Notes: a model not told the origin generated them from the letters alone. A DNA stretch of 64,000 bases from Phymorhynchus buccinoides (GCA_017654935.2 CM065687.1:14634203-14698202), one strand, 5' to 3'. Positions 37,401 through 39,925 are shown, counted from the stretch's first letter. Program-made: numbers and translations.

Positions 37401-39138
37401 CCATACTCGCACACAGAACATACATAAACAAAAGGAGAAATGAAAGATTACAGGTTTTTACTTCAGGTTTAGACATAGGGAAGTGGTAGATCAGACTTTT
37501 TTTATATATAGACTTTGTATAGAAAAACTACACCGATTGGTTACCCCACAACAAACCACTACAAAAGCAAAGTCAGATGCCAAATTGTGGTCTAAGGGAG
37601 CGAAGCGAGTTTAGAAGTGACCAAGGTATGGTGTGTGCACAGATTTACTTCCCTTGAAGCAAATGCATCACATTGACAGCTATCTATTAATTCCGGACAT
37701 ATATGGTCGGAATGACTTGAATGAGTTAAGGTTCTTATTCTTTGCTTTTTGTTTGATCCCCCCAGGGGTCCACCGCCGCACAATACCTACAACCGCAATT
37801 CTACTCCACCTTCCCCCGCCCCCCTGCCGGCAATGCCCCAGGGGCCGGAGATGCAGGAAGAGGAGGAGGAAGAGAGGGTAACATCCTTCCTCAAGCTGGA
37901 GGCTTCAACAACTTGTCAGCCGCTGAACAGATGCGGTTTCACTGTGGCCAGAACTACCCCGGGGGTCAGAATGCTCAGGCGGGGGCGGCGCAACAGCAGA
38001 CTGGGGGAGGTGGTGGGGGGGATCAACGCTACGGTGCTGGGGGTCAGAATATGGCCGGGGGTCATTACAATGTTCAAGGGGGGCGGGGGCCCTACTACGG
38101 GGGGGAGGAGAATCACCACCACCACCACCACGCGGTCATTCAGCCCACGCTGCCGGAGCATCAGTACGGGCAGCTGCATGGACAGGCCCAGCCACAGGTA
38201 GAGAGAGAGAGAGTGAGTGTGATAGAGGGAGAGTGTGGGTGTGTGAGACTAGGGCTGAAAAACAACCATAGGTCCTTAACAGCAAGCGCATTTGATGATG
38301 ATATTGACAATGATGATGATATTGACAATGATGATGGAAAATACTGGGGGGTCTTTTGTGAAAATAGTTCACCCACCTTCTGGAAGTTCTGTGCTTGTAG
38401 CTTCCTCTAATAAATTCAAAAACCTCCTGGACAAAGACCCAAACCTTAGTAAATTAAAATACCAGTATGACTAATAGTCTACCAAAACCGTCACAGCTGT
38501 GCCAACTGAATTTAAAAAAAGAAAAAAAAAAAGAAGAAAAGACGCTTGAGAGGCCGCGAGGCCTAGTCGTCTTAATTGACCTGACCTGACCAATATGTCA
38601 CTCTCTTTGACTTTGACTTTTCCCCTTTGCTTACTGTCATCTACTATCTTTCTACCTTACCGGTCCATGCTCCTGCCTTTTTTCATGAAACGCTTTCAAA
38701 AAGATTTCCTCCAGCCGAAGTCGGACTTGCTGGGCCTAACTATTTCTTAGTTGGGCACATAACGGCAGCATGATGCATCTGCGCTCATTTTTGACAGGAA
38801 ACTGATCGATCGAAGAAGAAAATATGATGATGATGACGATGATGATGAAAGAACAAGGTGATGATGACGACGATGATGACGATGATGATGACGATGGTGA
38901 TGATGATGATGATGATGATGAAAGAACAAGGTGATGATGATGATGATGACGATGATGATGATGAAAGAACAATGCTCAACAGGGTGGTGGAGGAGGGGGA
39001 GTTCAACAGCCGCAGGAGGAGCAACAGACGCTGTTCATCTGCCCATCCTGCGACCAGCGTCTGCCCGATTACGACACCCTGACCATCCATGTGCAGGACT
39101 GCCTCGAGCAGAACAACCCTGAAACTACGCTGGCCTAA
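4153..39138 (+). CDS. OPTN: Optineurin/NEMO-family ubiquitin-binding adaptor, 14 exons
   Basis: I joined 14 exons: 4153-4390, 4853-5040, 9719-9874, 10297-10464, 13897-14101, 16132-16337, 18373-18531, 21430-21560, 26016-26147, 30088-30181, 32648-32821, 35945-36124, 37766-38197 and 38983-39138. All have AG/GT borders, intron phases 1,0,0,0,1,0,0,2,2,0,0,0,0 match across every junction, and the sum is 2619 nt (872 codons plus stop). Known family: optineurin and NEMO are cytosolic coiled-coil adaptors that bind linear/K63 ubiquitin chains through UBAN; NEMO activates IKK, and optineurin acts in TBK1 signalling and selective autophagy. Seen here: N-terminal coiled coil with ITLEQALARMHDLMRENSEL (about residues 59-78), a continuous coiled coil to about 620, UBAN about 618-660, Gly/Gln linker 678-821, and a C2HC finger at about 841-861. 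The optineurin-like N-terminus favours optineurin over NEMO. The start is the first ATG upstream of the conserved helix; a 5' UTR exon may lie further upstream. Confidence 0.9.
4391..4852 (+). repeat. Intron 1: TGTATTGTACTG-type array with a second copy of the exon 1 end
   Basis: The array starts about 20 bp after the exon 1 donor and repeats tgttgtattgtactgtgt with variation. At 4722-4778 it holds a near-identical copy of the last 57 bp of exon 1 followed by its donor (gtacgg). In the copy the codon AGA after the DLM equivalent reads TGA, so it could not extend the protein. Confidence 0.85.
4853..5040 (+). CDS. OPTN: Gene 1 exon 2: N-terminal optineurin coiled coil
   Basis: Starts after tgtgtgcag; AA completes the Glu codon split by intron 1. 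Encodes about residues 80-142, ECLKENNEMMKKQFDTLSQW onward, a heptad-patterned helix very close to the optineurin N-terminal domain (the region that in vertebrates binds TBK1). Ends GACAAAGAG|gtgtgt in phase 0. Confidence 0.9.
5085..6800 (+). repeat. Tandem array of about 18 copies of the exon 2 end plus its donor
   Basis: Units of about 92-102 bp each contain gagctccagaccaaaagtca, matching the end of exon 2 (5001-5040), then a GT site, a tgtctgtgtctgtctgtcta run and a pyrimidine-rich atttatttccctac stretch ending ctgag. Copies are at about 5106, 5199, 5290, 5381, 5474, 5568, 5666, 5768, 5849, 5960, 6057, 6150, 6256, 6358, 6461, 6564, 6661 and 6760. In the exon frame every copy reads TGA soon after the CAGAGG equivalent, so inclusion would truncate the protein. 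Confidence 0.9.
6830..7075 (+). repeat. Diverged copies of the exon 2 end
   Basis: Three degenerate blocks follow the array: 6850-6876 (gagaatgccgacaaagactt, then gtctgt), about 6935-6975 (gagacagagagaatgctg) and 7019-7060 (ctctgataatgcagaaatcc, then gtctgt). They share the agaatgc/ccagacca core with exon 2 and look like older members of the same duplication series. Confidence 0.6.
7076..7474. other. Intron 2 unassigned stretch
   Basis: No coding signature, repeat family or RNA gene recognised. A short inverted pair around cgcacgactgta (about 7191) and tacagtcgtgcg (about 7278) suggests a decayed foldback element. Confidence 0.4.
7475..8960. mobile_element. TIR element of the CGGACTATAAG family, interrupted by a LINE end
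   Basis: The left end is taccgtaattagtggactat and the right end is the inverted ttatagtccgtgaattatga. Between them lies a LINE fragment (see 7780-8880). It belongs to a terminal-inverted-repeat family with several copies in this window. Confidence 0.65.
7780..8880 (+). mobile_element. LINE reverse-transcriptase C-terminus, 5'-truncated and frameshifted
   Basis: Reading frames with small shifts give FVLSRLDYCNSLLAGCP, HITPVLRSLHWLPV, APLYLSDLL and APSLWNSLP, the diagnostic C-terminal region of CR1/RTE-like non-LTR reverse transcriptases. A TG-rich stretch (8410-8740) and the tail aaagcgctgtataaatgtac followed by (ATT)n mark the 3' end. There is no catalytic domain and the frame is broken at least once, near 7970. 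Confidence 0.8.
8960..9583. mobile_element. Full-length TIR element, CGGACTATAAG family
   Basis: Starts taccgtatttttcggactat and ends with the inverted cgaaaaatacagta. It shares internal sequence (gagggcgccctataagtg; ggcggtcggtaagcgtttac) with the copy at 48982-49814. No transposase reading frame is visible. Confidence 0.75.
9719..9874 (+). CDS. OPTN: Gene 1 exon 3: central coiled coil
   Basis: Acceptor tttaaacag, donor ACG|gtcagt, phase 0 to 0, 52 codons. Encodes DSLSGKIKTLETELNTLKTA and an acidic tail (EEQGVEVGEEETQMRET). Hydrophobic positions fit heptads, so it extends the helix of exon 2. Confidence 0.85.
10034..10130. mobile_element. Partial MITE, CAGGGCTCCCAG family
   Basis: Matches the left half of the complete copy at 21679-21895 (cagggctcccagggaccccc; gtgcagggggtcccagggat). 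It is truncated on the right. Confidence 0.7.
10193..10257. mobile_element. 3' fragment of a CGGACTATAAG-family element next to exon 4
   Basis: agtagggggtgcggcttata through gtccgtgaattacggtac is almost identical to the right end at 8910-8960. It ends about 39 bp upstream of exon 4, followed only by (CTTC)n and a C-run. Confidence 0.7.
10297..10464 (+). CDS. OPTN: Gene 1 exon 4: central coiled coil
   Basis: Acceptor ccccccag after a C-tract, donor TCG|gtcagg, 56 codons in phase 0. Encodes VYVASADKEERILELEEEVN onward, including LEHDNAQFRANTEHLLKDLES; strongly helical, charged heptads. Confidence 0.85.
10589..11191. mobile_element. TTAA-flanked MITE (CCCTTTCACCGCCA family) split by a LINE 3' end
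   Basis: ttaa precedes ccctttcaccgccaacgtcg and follows tggctggcggtcaaaggg. TTAA targets with CCC-beginning TIRs are typical of piggyBac-type elements. The middle (about 10762-11133) is the 3' end of the LINE family at 1029-2121. Confidence 0.75.
10762..11133 (-). mobile_element. LINE 3' end nested in a MITE
   Basis: 10860-11133 is nearly identical to 1028-1300 (same gcctggcccagccagccagg, cgctaatcgggccccaacgt and gacccaggacacgaaggtgc blocks). Only the 3' tail and the end of the coding frame are present. Comparison with uninterrupted MITE copies shows where it landed. Confidence 0.8.
11250..11740. mobile_element. Two partial inverted copies of the CCCTTTCACCGCCA MITE
   Basis: From cccctttcggcgccagacat to gccaagaggcgacagtggtg is a reverse copy of the family. 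A second partial copy runs from ccgccagccacgttttagcc to gcagcgaaagggttaa. They are joined head to tail with decayed ends. Confidence 0.65.
11825..12040. repeat. CAT/ATC-rich microsatellite
   Basis: Imperfect (ATC)n/(CAT)n with interruptions. Open frames here on both strands are Ser/His/Asp homopolymers and not genes. Confidence 0.9.
12250..12617. mobile_element. MITE of the ACTCATTCGCATCGCAACG family, reverse copy
   Basis: Reverse of the copies at 37355-37730 and 44146-44531 (shared cttcaagggaagtaaatctg, ctcgcttcgctcccttagat and tgatctaccacttccctatg). Ends cattgcgatgcgaatgag followed by ttaa. Confidence 0.75.
12636..12677 (+). pseudogene. Copy of the 5' half of exon 5
   Basis: ggacatcctgcaggagaacc aggcct and caggagacagt match exon 5 at 13914-13957 with a few substitutions over about 42 bp. 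No acceptor AG lies at the matching border, and a CTT/CAT tract follows. A relic of exon duplication. Confidence 0.75.
12680..12800. repeat. CTT/CAT microsatellite
   Basis: Pyrimidine-rich ttcttcctctttctcatcac grading into (ATC)n, directly after the exon 5 relic. Confidence 0.85.
12869..13083. mobile_element. TTAA-type MITE with TIR CCCCTTGACTGCCA
   Basis: ttaa then ccccttgactgccaccaacg at the left; ctctggcagtcaagggg then ttga at the right. A second TIR family related in style to the CCCTTTCACCGCCA MITEs. Confidence 0.7.
13160..13610. repeat. TG microsatellite and LINE-like tail
   Basis: (TG)n with GTAT interruptions to about 13350. Then an unassigned stretch ending gtaaagcgccctgtagccta and gggcgctatatacatttt, the type of 3' tail seen on CR1-like LINEs. 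Confidence 0.6.
13609..13773. mobile_element. Pogo/Tigger-like MITE, TIR CAGTGGAACCTCCCTTATAA
   Basis: Left end cagtgaaacctcccttataa, right end gtcttattagggagattctactg, flanked by TA. Tc1/mariner/pogo elements use TA targets and CAGT-type ends. It ends 124 bp upstream of exon 5. Confidence 0.75.
13897..14101 (+). CDS. OPTN: Gene 1 exon 5: Gln-rich coiled coil
   Basis: Acceptor ccccccacag, donor G|gtcagt (phase 1), 68 codons plus one base. Encodes TQQLKQDIQQENQALRQETV onward, a Gln run (QQQQHLSNN) and a proline-containing break (TPTPQPPIMA) that probably ends one helix. Confidence 0.85.
14260..14815. repeat. Minisatellite, unit about 34 bp
   Basis: About 16 diverged units of gttaaaaacttgagtcttcc followed by ggttttcggggt. 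Not related to an exon as far as I can see. Confidence 0.85.
15075..15187 (+). pseudogene. Copy of the 3' half of exon 5 with its donor
   Basis: Preceded by a C-run and ccag. 15077-15187 matches exon 5 from GAGACCAAGAACAGCCTGCAG to GCCGGAGAAG and continues into the intron (gtcagycaggtcagtgtgggttgg). Small indels shift the frame and give an in-frame TGA, so it is a broken exon copy. Confidence 0.85.
15211..15331 (+). mobile_element. Short retroposon inserted in the exon 5 copy, with 8-bp target duplication
   Basis: gtgggttg occurs on both sides (15203-15210 and 15332-15339), while the parent locus at 14116 has a single gtgggttg followed by gagatggtg. The element starts ggtcctccgaaatcggaatg and ends in (GAA)n. 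A reverse relative lies at 60371-60497. Confidence 0.85.
15622..15735. mobile_element. Fragment of a CGGACTATAAG-family element
   Basis: Shares aaaattcagattttgttact and cttactgtgttaattgtcat with the copy at 30196-30370. Ends are decayed. Confidence 0.55.
15882..16040. mobile_element. Pogo/Tigger-like MITE
   Basis: Perfect-style ends cagtggaacctcccttataa and ttataagggaggttccactg, flanked by TA on both sides. It ends 92 bp upstream of exon 6. Confidence 0.85.
16132..16337 (+). CDS. OPTN: Gene 1 exon 6: linker and coiled coil, NAGNAG acceptor
   Basis: The acceptor is gtaacagcag, so splicing after either AG (exon from 16132 or 16135) keeps the frame and adds or drops one Ala. Encodes a Gly/Ser linker (MAGSGSGSQEGSMGRTPDA) then a helix with VEQLHRRLEDGRQKEEKL. 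Donor GAG|gttggt in phase 0 is weak. Confidence 0.85.
16345..16500. repeat. TG and GA microsatellites after the exon 6 donor
   Basis: gtgcgtgcgtgtgtatgtat followed by (GA)n with gata and gtga interruptions. Confidence 0.85.
16537..18372 (+). repeat. Exon 7 array: nine upstream copies of the exon 7 start
   Basis: Copies of the exon 7 5' half begin at 16537, 17339, 17486, 17632, 17762, 17885, 18008, 18131 and 18252, each after a pyrimidine tract and cag/tag; the real exon begins at 18373. From 17762 to about 18226 the units are 123 bp (41 codons) and stay open in one frame. Several copies end at a possible donor (17632 copy: GAGAGA|gtaaga; 17885 and 18008 copies: GAGAGG|gtgagg), giving 25-codon phase 0 cassettes. 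The 18131 and 18252 copies lack a GT there. Confidence 0.9.
16640..17262 (-). mobile_element. LINE reverse-transcriptase C-terminus inside the exon 7 array
   Basis: On the minus strand 17257-17073 reads RPRTNLFMTSLTYSGSKLW then NELENC and HKHLLEKF-stop, the usual end of a CR1/L2-like ORF2. The ends carry the short direct repeat tacgaat (16636-16654 and about 17259-17266). It separates the first array copy from the rest. Confidence 0.75.
18373..18531 (+). CDS. OPTN: Gene 1 exon 7: coiled coil
   Basis: Acceptor tttctccag, donor CAG|gtaaca, phase 0 to 0, 53 codons. Starts ISQLQGQIHLHRSEVESLHA and continues with a Gln/Glu-rich helix (HQQHDAQLQQMERQQKEE). It is the only complete copy; its 5' half was amplified upstream. 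Confidence 0.85.
18691..19096. mobile_element. TTAA-flanked foldback MITE, TIR TTCCCACCAGCGTATCC
   Basis: ttaa at 18687-18690 and 19097-19100. The left arm ttcccaccagcgtatccgaa and the right arm inverted ggatacgctggtgggaa pair over about 45 bp; further inner pairing continues (agggataggg/ccctatccct). Confidence 0.8.
19181..19600 (-). mobile_element. LINE reverse-transcriptase C-terminal fragment
   Basis: Minus-strand frames read IQAFETKCLRKLLGITYLER, then after a shift NEYVRNKIAELVG, HRKLIWFGHVNRH, and RQKKNWVDNIKEWT with AAHQRQNWRMLSAAAH. This is the typical RTE/BovB-like C-terminal block. Frameshifted. Confidence 0.75.
19601..21016. other. Intron 7 unassigned stretch
   Basis: No gene, repeat family or RNA recognised. 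AT-rich parts at 20160-20350; the 20810-20960 part is GC-richer, with no conserved coding signal. Confidence 0.4.
21017..21395. mobile_element. TIR element, GTGACCCAGCACCACGAAAG family
   Basis: Left atatgtaacctagcaccacg aaaggg and right inverted ccccttcgtggtgctggatc acatatgt. A better preserved copy is at 42014-42429. It ends about 35 bp before exon 8. Confidence 0.75.
21430..21560 (+). CDS. OPTN: Gene 1 exon 8: coiled coil
   Basis: Acceptor tttacgcag, donor AG|gtgaag (phase 2), 43 codons plus two bases. Encodes SLTATSADDVQTLRSQVLTL onward, with INEVHDTQNKLATAHRTID. Confidence 0.85.
21679..21895. mobile_element. Complete MITE, TIR CAGGGCTCCCA
   Basis: cagggctcccagggaccccc on the left and attgggagccctg on the right. 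The hAT-like CAGGG start is suggestive. A second complete copy is at 59247-59464. Confidence 0.75.
21896..22600 (+). mobile_element. LINE RNase H domain relic
   Basis: NFRAEVLAIKTAADFL, VFIFTDSMSTLQALDSAD, a shifted GNECADRLAKEG and FRLRTGHCGLHAHL with RQADQTPSHVLQDC identify the RNase H and C-terminal zinc-knuckle-like end of a Jockey/I-group LINE ORF2. Several frameshifts and stops. Confidence 0.75.
22722..22806 (+). mobile_element. Left part of a split Family A repeat
   Basis: ccctgtggggataccggggg through ctgtgcttgtaacttcctct is the 5' part of a dispersed repeat of about 320 bp. The rest resumes at about 24741. Confidence 0.8.
22807..24740 (+). mobile_element. LINE with a 489-codon reverse-transcriptase frame, nested in a Family A repeat
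   Basis: An uninterrupted frame at 22838-24307 encodes a CR1/Jockey-group reverse transcriptase: NYRPVSNLPFISKILEKVV (residues 44-62), catalytic LLDLSAAFDTLDH (114-126), YGVPQGSVLGP (172-182), catalytic FADD (206-209), and the C-terminal FNSLPLALR block. The endonuclease domain and first ORF are missing, so it is 5'-truncated. The 3' UTR carries TG and GA microsatellites, then gcgcctggagcctcgcgagg and an ATTATTAAATTATT tail. The intact frame suggests a fairly young insertion. Confidence 0.9.
24741..24966 (+). mobile_element. Right part of the split Family A repeat
   Basis: aatctgtcactgtctttgat through ctgtctgagtgattgaaaaa gaagaag completes the copy begun at 22722; it contains tcctccagccgaagtcggac and gcgcataacggcagcatgac. 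Confidence 0.8.
25186..25450. mobile_element. Hairpin-rich element, partial copy of the TTAAAGACCCACCA family
   Basis: Begins cttaaagtcacactgacctg. Contains a long inverted repeat: ccaggtgtgactcgcatcca (from 25340) pairs with tgtatgtgggtcacacctgg (to 25446). Related copies at 40471-40700 and 55678-55908. Confidence 0.65.
25637..25985 (+). mobile_element. tRNA-derived SINE, 5'-truncated
   Basis: Starts inside the tRNA-like head (gagtgacccgggttcgaatc, B box GGTTCGAATCC), then a conserved body (tcgaaggac-type blocks, cagttgatagtcggtaagag). Ends cccgagtttcacagagatac. It ends about 31 bp upstream of exon 9. Confidence 0.8.
26016..26147 (+). CDS. OPTN: Gene 1 exon 9: coiled coil, weak acceptor next to a SINE
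   Basis: The first G completes the Arg codon from exon 8. Encodes VKELEAYSSQILTDSRNQLQ onward to DHVTTK (phase 2 donor AA|gtgaga), with leucine/glutamine heptads. The sequence before the AG (ccattgaatgttggacag) lacks a pyrimidine tract; the SINE ends just upstream. Confidence 0.8.
26228..26410. mobile_element. PIF/Harbinger-like MITE, TAA target
   Basis: taa then ggccgggttcacgttagacg at the left; cgtctaatgtgaatccggcc then taa at the right, with inner inverted pairing (cctaaataagtgg/ccacttatttagg). A 3-bp TWA target is characteristic of PIF/Harbinger. Confidence 0.75.
26471..26593. mobile_element. Short TTAA-flanked MITE, AAGACCCACCA family
   Basis: ttaa then agacccaccacgtcacatgt; right end gatgtgggggggtct then ttaa. 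Near-symmetric foldback of about 125 bp. Confidence 0.65.
26598..26850. repeat. Triplicated 85-bp unit
   Basis: Three tandem copies of acctcttcattttggttggc through tttggaaggttggagatttt, a few mismatches each. Non-exonic. Confidence 0.85.
26966..27262. mobile_element. Family F dispersed repeat
   Basis: ctccaaggatcatcccaaca, caaatgcatcagctagggat gagaac, cactccctccaacttcggtg and gatgtagtcttggtgttcta recur at 31063-31390, 34520-34800, 34905-35040, 47285-47430, 50330-50605 and 62485-62635. Type unknown. Confidence 0.7.
27310..27610. repeat. CA/CT microsatellites with a LINE-type tail
   Basis: (CA)n and (CT)n at 27320-27410. attctcaataaagatcattt tgacttgacttgac at 27556-27590 looks like a retroelement 3' end. 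Confidence 0.7.
27800..28038. mobile_element. TTAA-flanked MITE, CCCTTTCAACGCCA family
   Basis: ttaa then ccctttcaacgccaatgtcg; right end ggctggcggtgaaaggg then ttaa. Founder of the array that follows. Confidence 0.85.
28039..30067 (+). repeat. Satellite of about 45 copies grown from a MITE end
   Basis: Units of 49 bp (ggttcagaaatgtttggctc plus aaagatggctggyggtgaaa gggttaagg), with a shorter 38-bp variant lacking ggggttc. The unit is the right end of the MITE at 27800-28038. Higher-order repeats of mixed 49/38 units are visible (29014-29540 versus 29464-29800). Open frames here are by-products. The array stops about 20 bp before exon 10. Confidence 0.9.
30088..30181 (+). CDS. OPTN: Gene 1 exon 10: coiled coil
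   Basis: Acceptor ctgtgtgcag; G completes the Lys codon. Encodes QQMNELRTSFNQLVSDYKEV then LDTFDQYKADQ, donor CAG|gtaaac in phase 0. Confidence 0.85.
30196..30370. mobile_element. CGGACTATAAG-family element
   Basis: taccatatttttcatactat aaggc at the left and cgccttatagtccgtaaaat acggta at the right; starts 15 bp after the exon 10 donor. Confidence 0.75.
30410..30811. mobile_element. CGGACTATAAG-family element, divergent longer copy
   Basis: taccgtaatttacgtcctat taggcgc at the left; ggccgtaaattatggta at the right. Confidence 0.6.
30822..30982. mobile_element. Pogo/Tigger-like MITE
   Basis: cagtggaacctcccttgtaa at the left and ataagggaggttccactg at the right, flanked by TA on the right. Reverse orientation to the 15882 copy by internal sequence. 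Confidence 0.8.
31063..31390. mobile_element. Family F repeat
   Basis: Full-length-like copy with ccctggctaaacgactccag and gtgttctagcctatgtcaat. Confidence 0.7.
31630..32102. mobile_element. Retroelement tail and partial Harbinger-like MITE
   Basis: (AGTCAA)n then atactttattatcacgttag reads as an antisense retroelement 3' end. 31955-32102 matches the right part of the TAA-flanked MITE family (cgcaatccataaataagtaa; tttcccctagtctttaccct). Confidence 0.6.
32117..32543. mobile_element. CCCTTTCACCGCCA MITE with an inserted hairpin segment
   Basis: ttaa then ccctttcaccgccaatgtcg; right end atggctggcggtgaaaggg. An insertion of about 200 bp (about 32233-32440) interrupts it. Its start is a near-perfect hairpin (see 32233). 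Confidence 0.75.
32233..32319. repeat. Near-perfect hairpin, arms of about 35 bp
   Basis: aactttataggacatgtaaa with gattatt on the left pairs with aataatc and tttacatgtcctataaagtt on the right; loop of about 10 bp. Confidence 0.8.
32648..32821 (+). CDS. OPTN: Gene 1 exon 11: coiled coil before UBAN
   Basis: Acceptor tcgttgtttcag, donor CAG|gtcaga, phase 0 to 0, 58 codons. Encodes EQRLQSNSQHRQQAERMNHM then VREERINKLTAENKEKEE and TMAVLQAQ. The last 30 codons are the amplified segment of the array that follows. Confidence 0.85.
32903..34368 (+). repeat. Exon 11 array: eight further copies of its last 30 codons
   Basis: Copies at 32903-32992, 33064-33153, 33211-33290, 33633-33722, 33810-33899, 33984-34073, about 34149-34223 and 34279-34368. 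Six (2, 3, 5, 6, 7, 9, counting exon 11 as copy 1) are exactly 90 bp, begin after AG, end CAG|gtcag and run phase 0 to 0 with no stop. Copy 4 has a 1-bp loss and a 9-bp loss; copy 8 lost its acceptor AG and 15 bp. Spacers are (GA)n with no pyrimidine tract. The spacer between copies 6 and 7 also reads through in frame as an Arg/Glu-rich helix. Confidence 0.9.
33291..33500 (-). mobile_element. Retroelement 3' end inside the exon 11 array
   Basis: cttcaaatactttattttac aagg and ctaagcatgcaatacataac are the reverse of 63296-63482. It landed in the spacer between copies 4 and 5. Confidence 0.8.
34520..35060. mobile_element. Two Family F repeats, reverse
   Basis: 34520-34800 and 34905-35040 carry the family blocks (gatgatccctggagtctt, tggctgcccatgtggcgggg) in reverse orientation. 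Confidence 0.7.
35274..35300 (+). pseudogene. Truncated copy of the UBAN exon start
   Basis: ctctccag then gcagaagtgtgacttccatg tggagc matches the acceptor and first codons of exon 12 (gcggaggtgtacaagtgcga) with an 8-bp deletion. The upstream tttttgttt tracts also match. Homology ends after about 30 bp. Confidence 0.7.
35301..35930. other. Intron 11 unassigned stretch
   Basis: No coding or repeat family signature recognised in this AT-rich sequence. Confidence 0.4.
35945..36124 (+). CDS. OPTN: Gene 1 exon 12: UBAN ubiquitin-binding domain
   Basis: Acceptor ctgcctcacag, donor CAG|gtcagg, 60 codons in phase 0. Encodes AEVYKCDFHAEREARCRLVE, the signature UBAN block (NEMO/optineurin/ABIN share the xDFxAERxAR pattern that contacts linear diubiquitin), followed by DKDRLGQELEAEQLKAQ. 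The key Asp-Phe and Glu-Arg residues are present, so ubiquitin binding is likely retained. Confidence 0.95.
36395..36550 (-). mobile_element. Family A repeat, partial
   Basis: aagggaaaaggcatagtcaa agagagtggcagattagagg aag and acttccagaaggtaggggaa. Confidence 0.75.
36837..37237. mobile_element. Foldback element with arms of about 170 bp and 8-bp target duplication
   Basis: aagttttc flanks both sides (36829-36836, 37238-37245). Arms: ggtaaaggtaaagatgtgcc on the left; ggcacatcttgacctttacc on the right. The inner arms contain ctaaccctaacccta-like and tagggttagggttaggg tracts. Confidence 0.85.
37355..37730. mobile_element. MITE, TCGCATCGCAACG family
   Basis: tctaatcgcaacgatttgga at the left; cggaatgacttgaatgagtt aa at the right. 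Ends 36 bp before exon 13. Confidence 0.75.
37766..38197 (+). CDS. OPTN: Gene 1 exon 13: Gly/Gln/His-rich linker
   Basis: Acceptor gatccccccag, donor CAG|gtagag, 144 codons in phase 0 (residues 678-821). Proline-rich start (FYSTFPRPPAGNAPG), then repeated G-G-Q-N and G-G-G motifs, a natural run of six histidines and LPEHQYGQLHGQAQPQ. Probably disordered. Vertebrate optineurin has only a short linker between UBAN and the zinc finger, so this is a lineage-specific expansion. Exon assignment rests on phase and splice sites. Confidence 0.8.
38343..38817 (+). mobile_element. Family A repeat split by a LINE tail
   Basis: Left part 38343-38408 (ggggggtcttttgtgaaaat ... cttcctcta), right part from about 38592 (tgtcactctctttgactttg to ggaaactgatcgatcgaaga). 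The insert 38409-38591 reads NKFKNLLDKDPNLSKLKYQYD-stop, a LINE ORF2 end, then gaggccgcgaggcctagtcg. Confidence 0.8.
38820..38970. repeat. GAT/GAC repeat replacing the usual pyrimidine tract before exon 14
   Basis: (GATGAT/GACGAT)n with three gatgaaagaacaa interruptions runs to about 12 bp before the acceptor aatgctcaacag. Confidence 0.85.
38983..39138 (+). CDS. OPTN: Gene 1 exon 14: C2HC zinc finger and stop
   Basis: Encodes six glycines, VQQPQEEQQ, then LFICPSCDQRLPDYDTLTIH and VQDCLEQNNPETTLA-stop. Cys-x2-Cys with His-x3-Cys matches the ubiquitin-binding C-terminal zinc finger of NEMO and optineurin, with all four zinc ligands present. TAA at 39136-39138. Confidence 0.95.
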   Translation, partial: GGGGGGVQQPQEEQQTLFICPSCDQRLPDYDTLTIHVQDCLEQNNPETTLA

Positions 39139-39925
39139 AGAAGGGAGAGGTTGGGGGATGGGGGGGGGGGTGGGAGCAAGATTATATTGGACCGAGTCGC
39201 ATTGAATGGTATTGTTTTGTTTTGAATGTTGGGCTACAATGCCCTAGCACGACTGCCTCGAGCAGAACAACCCTGAAACTACGCTGGCCTAAAGAAGGGA
39301 GAGGTTGGGGGATGGGGGGGAGGGGCAAGATTATATTCAGGGGTGCATGTGGGCCTGCCTGAAGCCTGAATTCAGGCACTTTGATGCAGGTTCAGGAGGC
39401 TGACTGCCTGAAAATAGAGCTCTTCTCATGCTCTTTTTGCTCTTAAATTGACCATTACAGCAAGGGTTATGATGGAAAGTTCAGGCAAAAGCTTTGGTCA
39501 CTGCGTGCACCCATTACTGGACTGAGTCATATTGAATGGTATTGTTTTGTATTGAATGTTTGGCTACAATGCCCTAGCATGAACTGTCTTGGAGGCAGGA
39601 CAACCCTTAAAATACACTGGCCTAAAGGGAGAGATCATCAAAGTTGGGGGGTGGGGGTCAAGATTATTTTGGACCGAGTCGTATTGAATGGTATTGTTTT
39701 GTTTTGAATGTTGTGCTACAATGCCCTAGCATGAACTGTCTTGGAGGCAGGACAACCCTGAAAATACACTGGCCTAAAGGGAGAGGTGTGGGGGTGGGGG
39801 GGGGCAAGATTATATTGGACCGAGTCGTATTGAATGGTATTGTTTTGTATTGAATGTTCGGCTACAATGCCCTAGCATGACTGTCTTGGAGGCAGAACAA
39901 CCCTGAAACATCACAGGCCTGAAGT
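39090..39925 (+). repeat. Tandem copies of the terminal coding tail, stop codon and 3' UTR
   Basis: Copies start at about 39094 (real), 39251, 39581, 39733 and 39878. Units of about 150 bp contain gagcagaacaaccctgaaac or its diverged form, then ggcctaaag (stop), a G-run, and gagtcgtattgaatggtatt. The second copy is interrupted at about 39335-39513 by an unrelated segment that starts caggggtgcatgtgggcctg. Confidence 0.9.
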
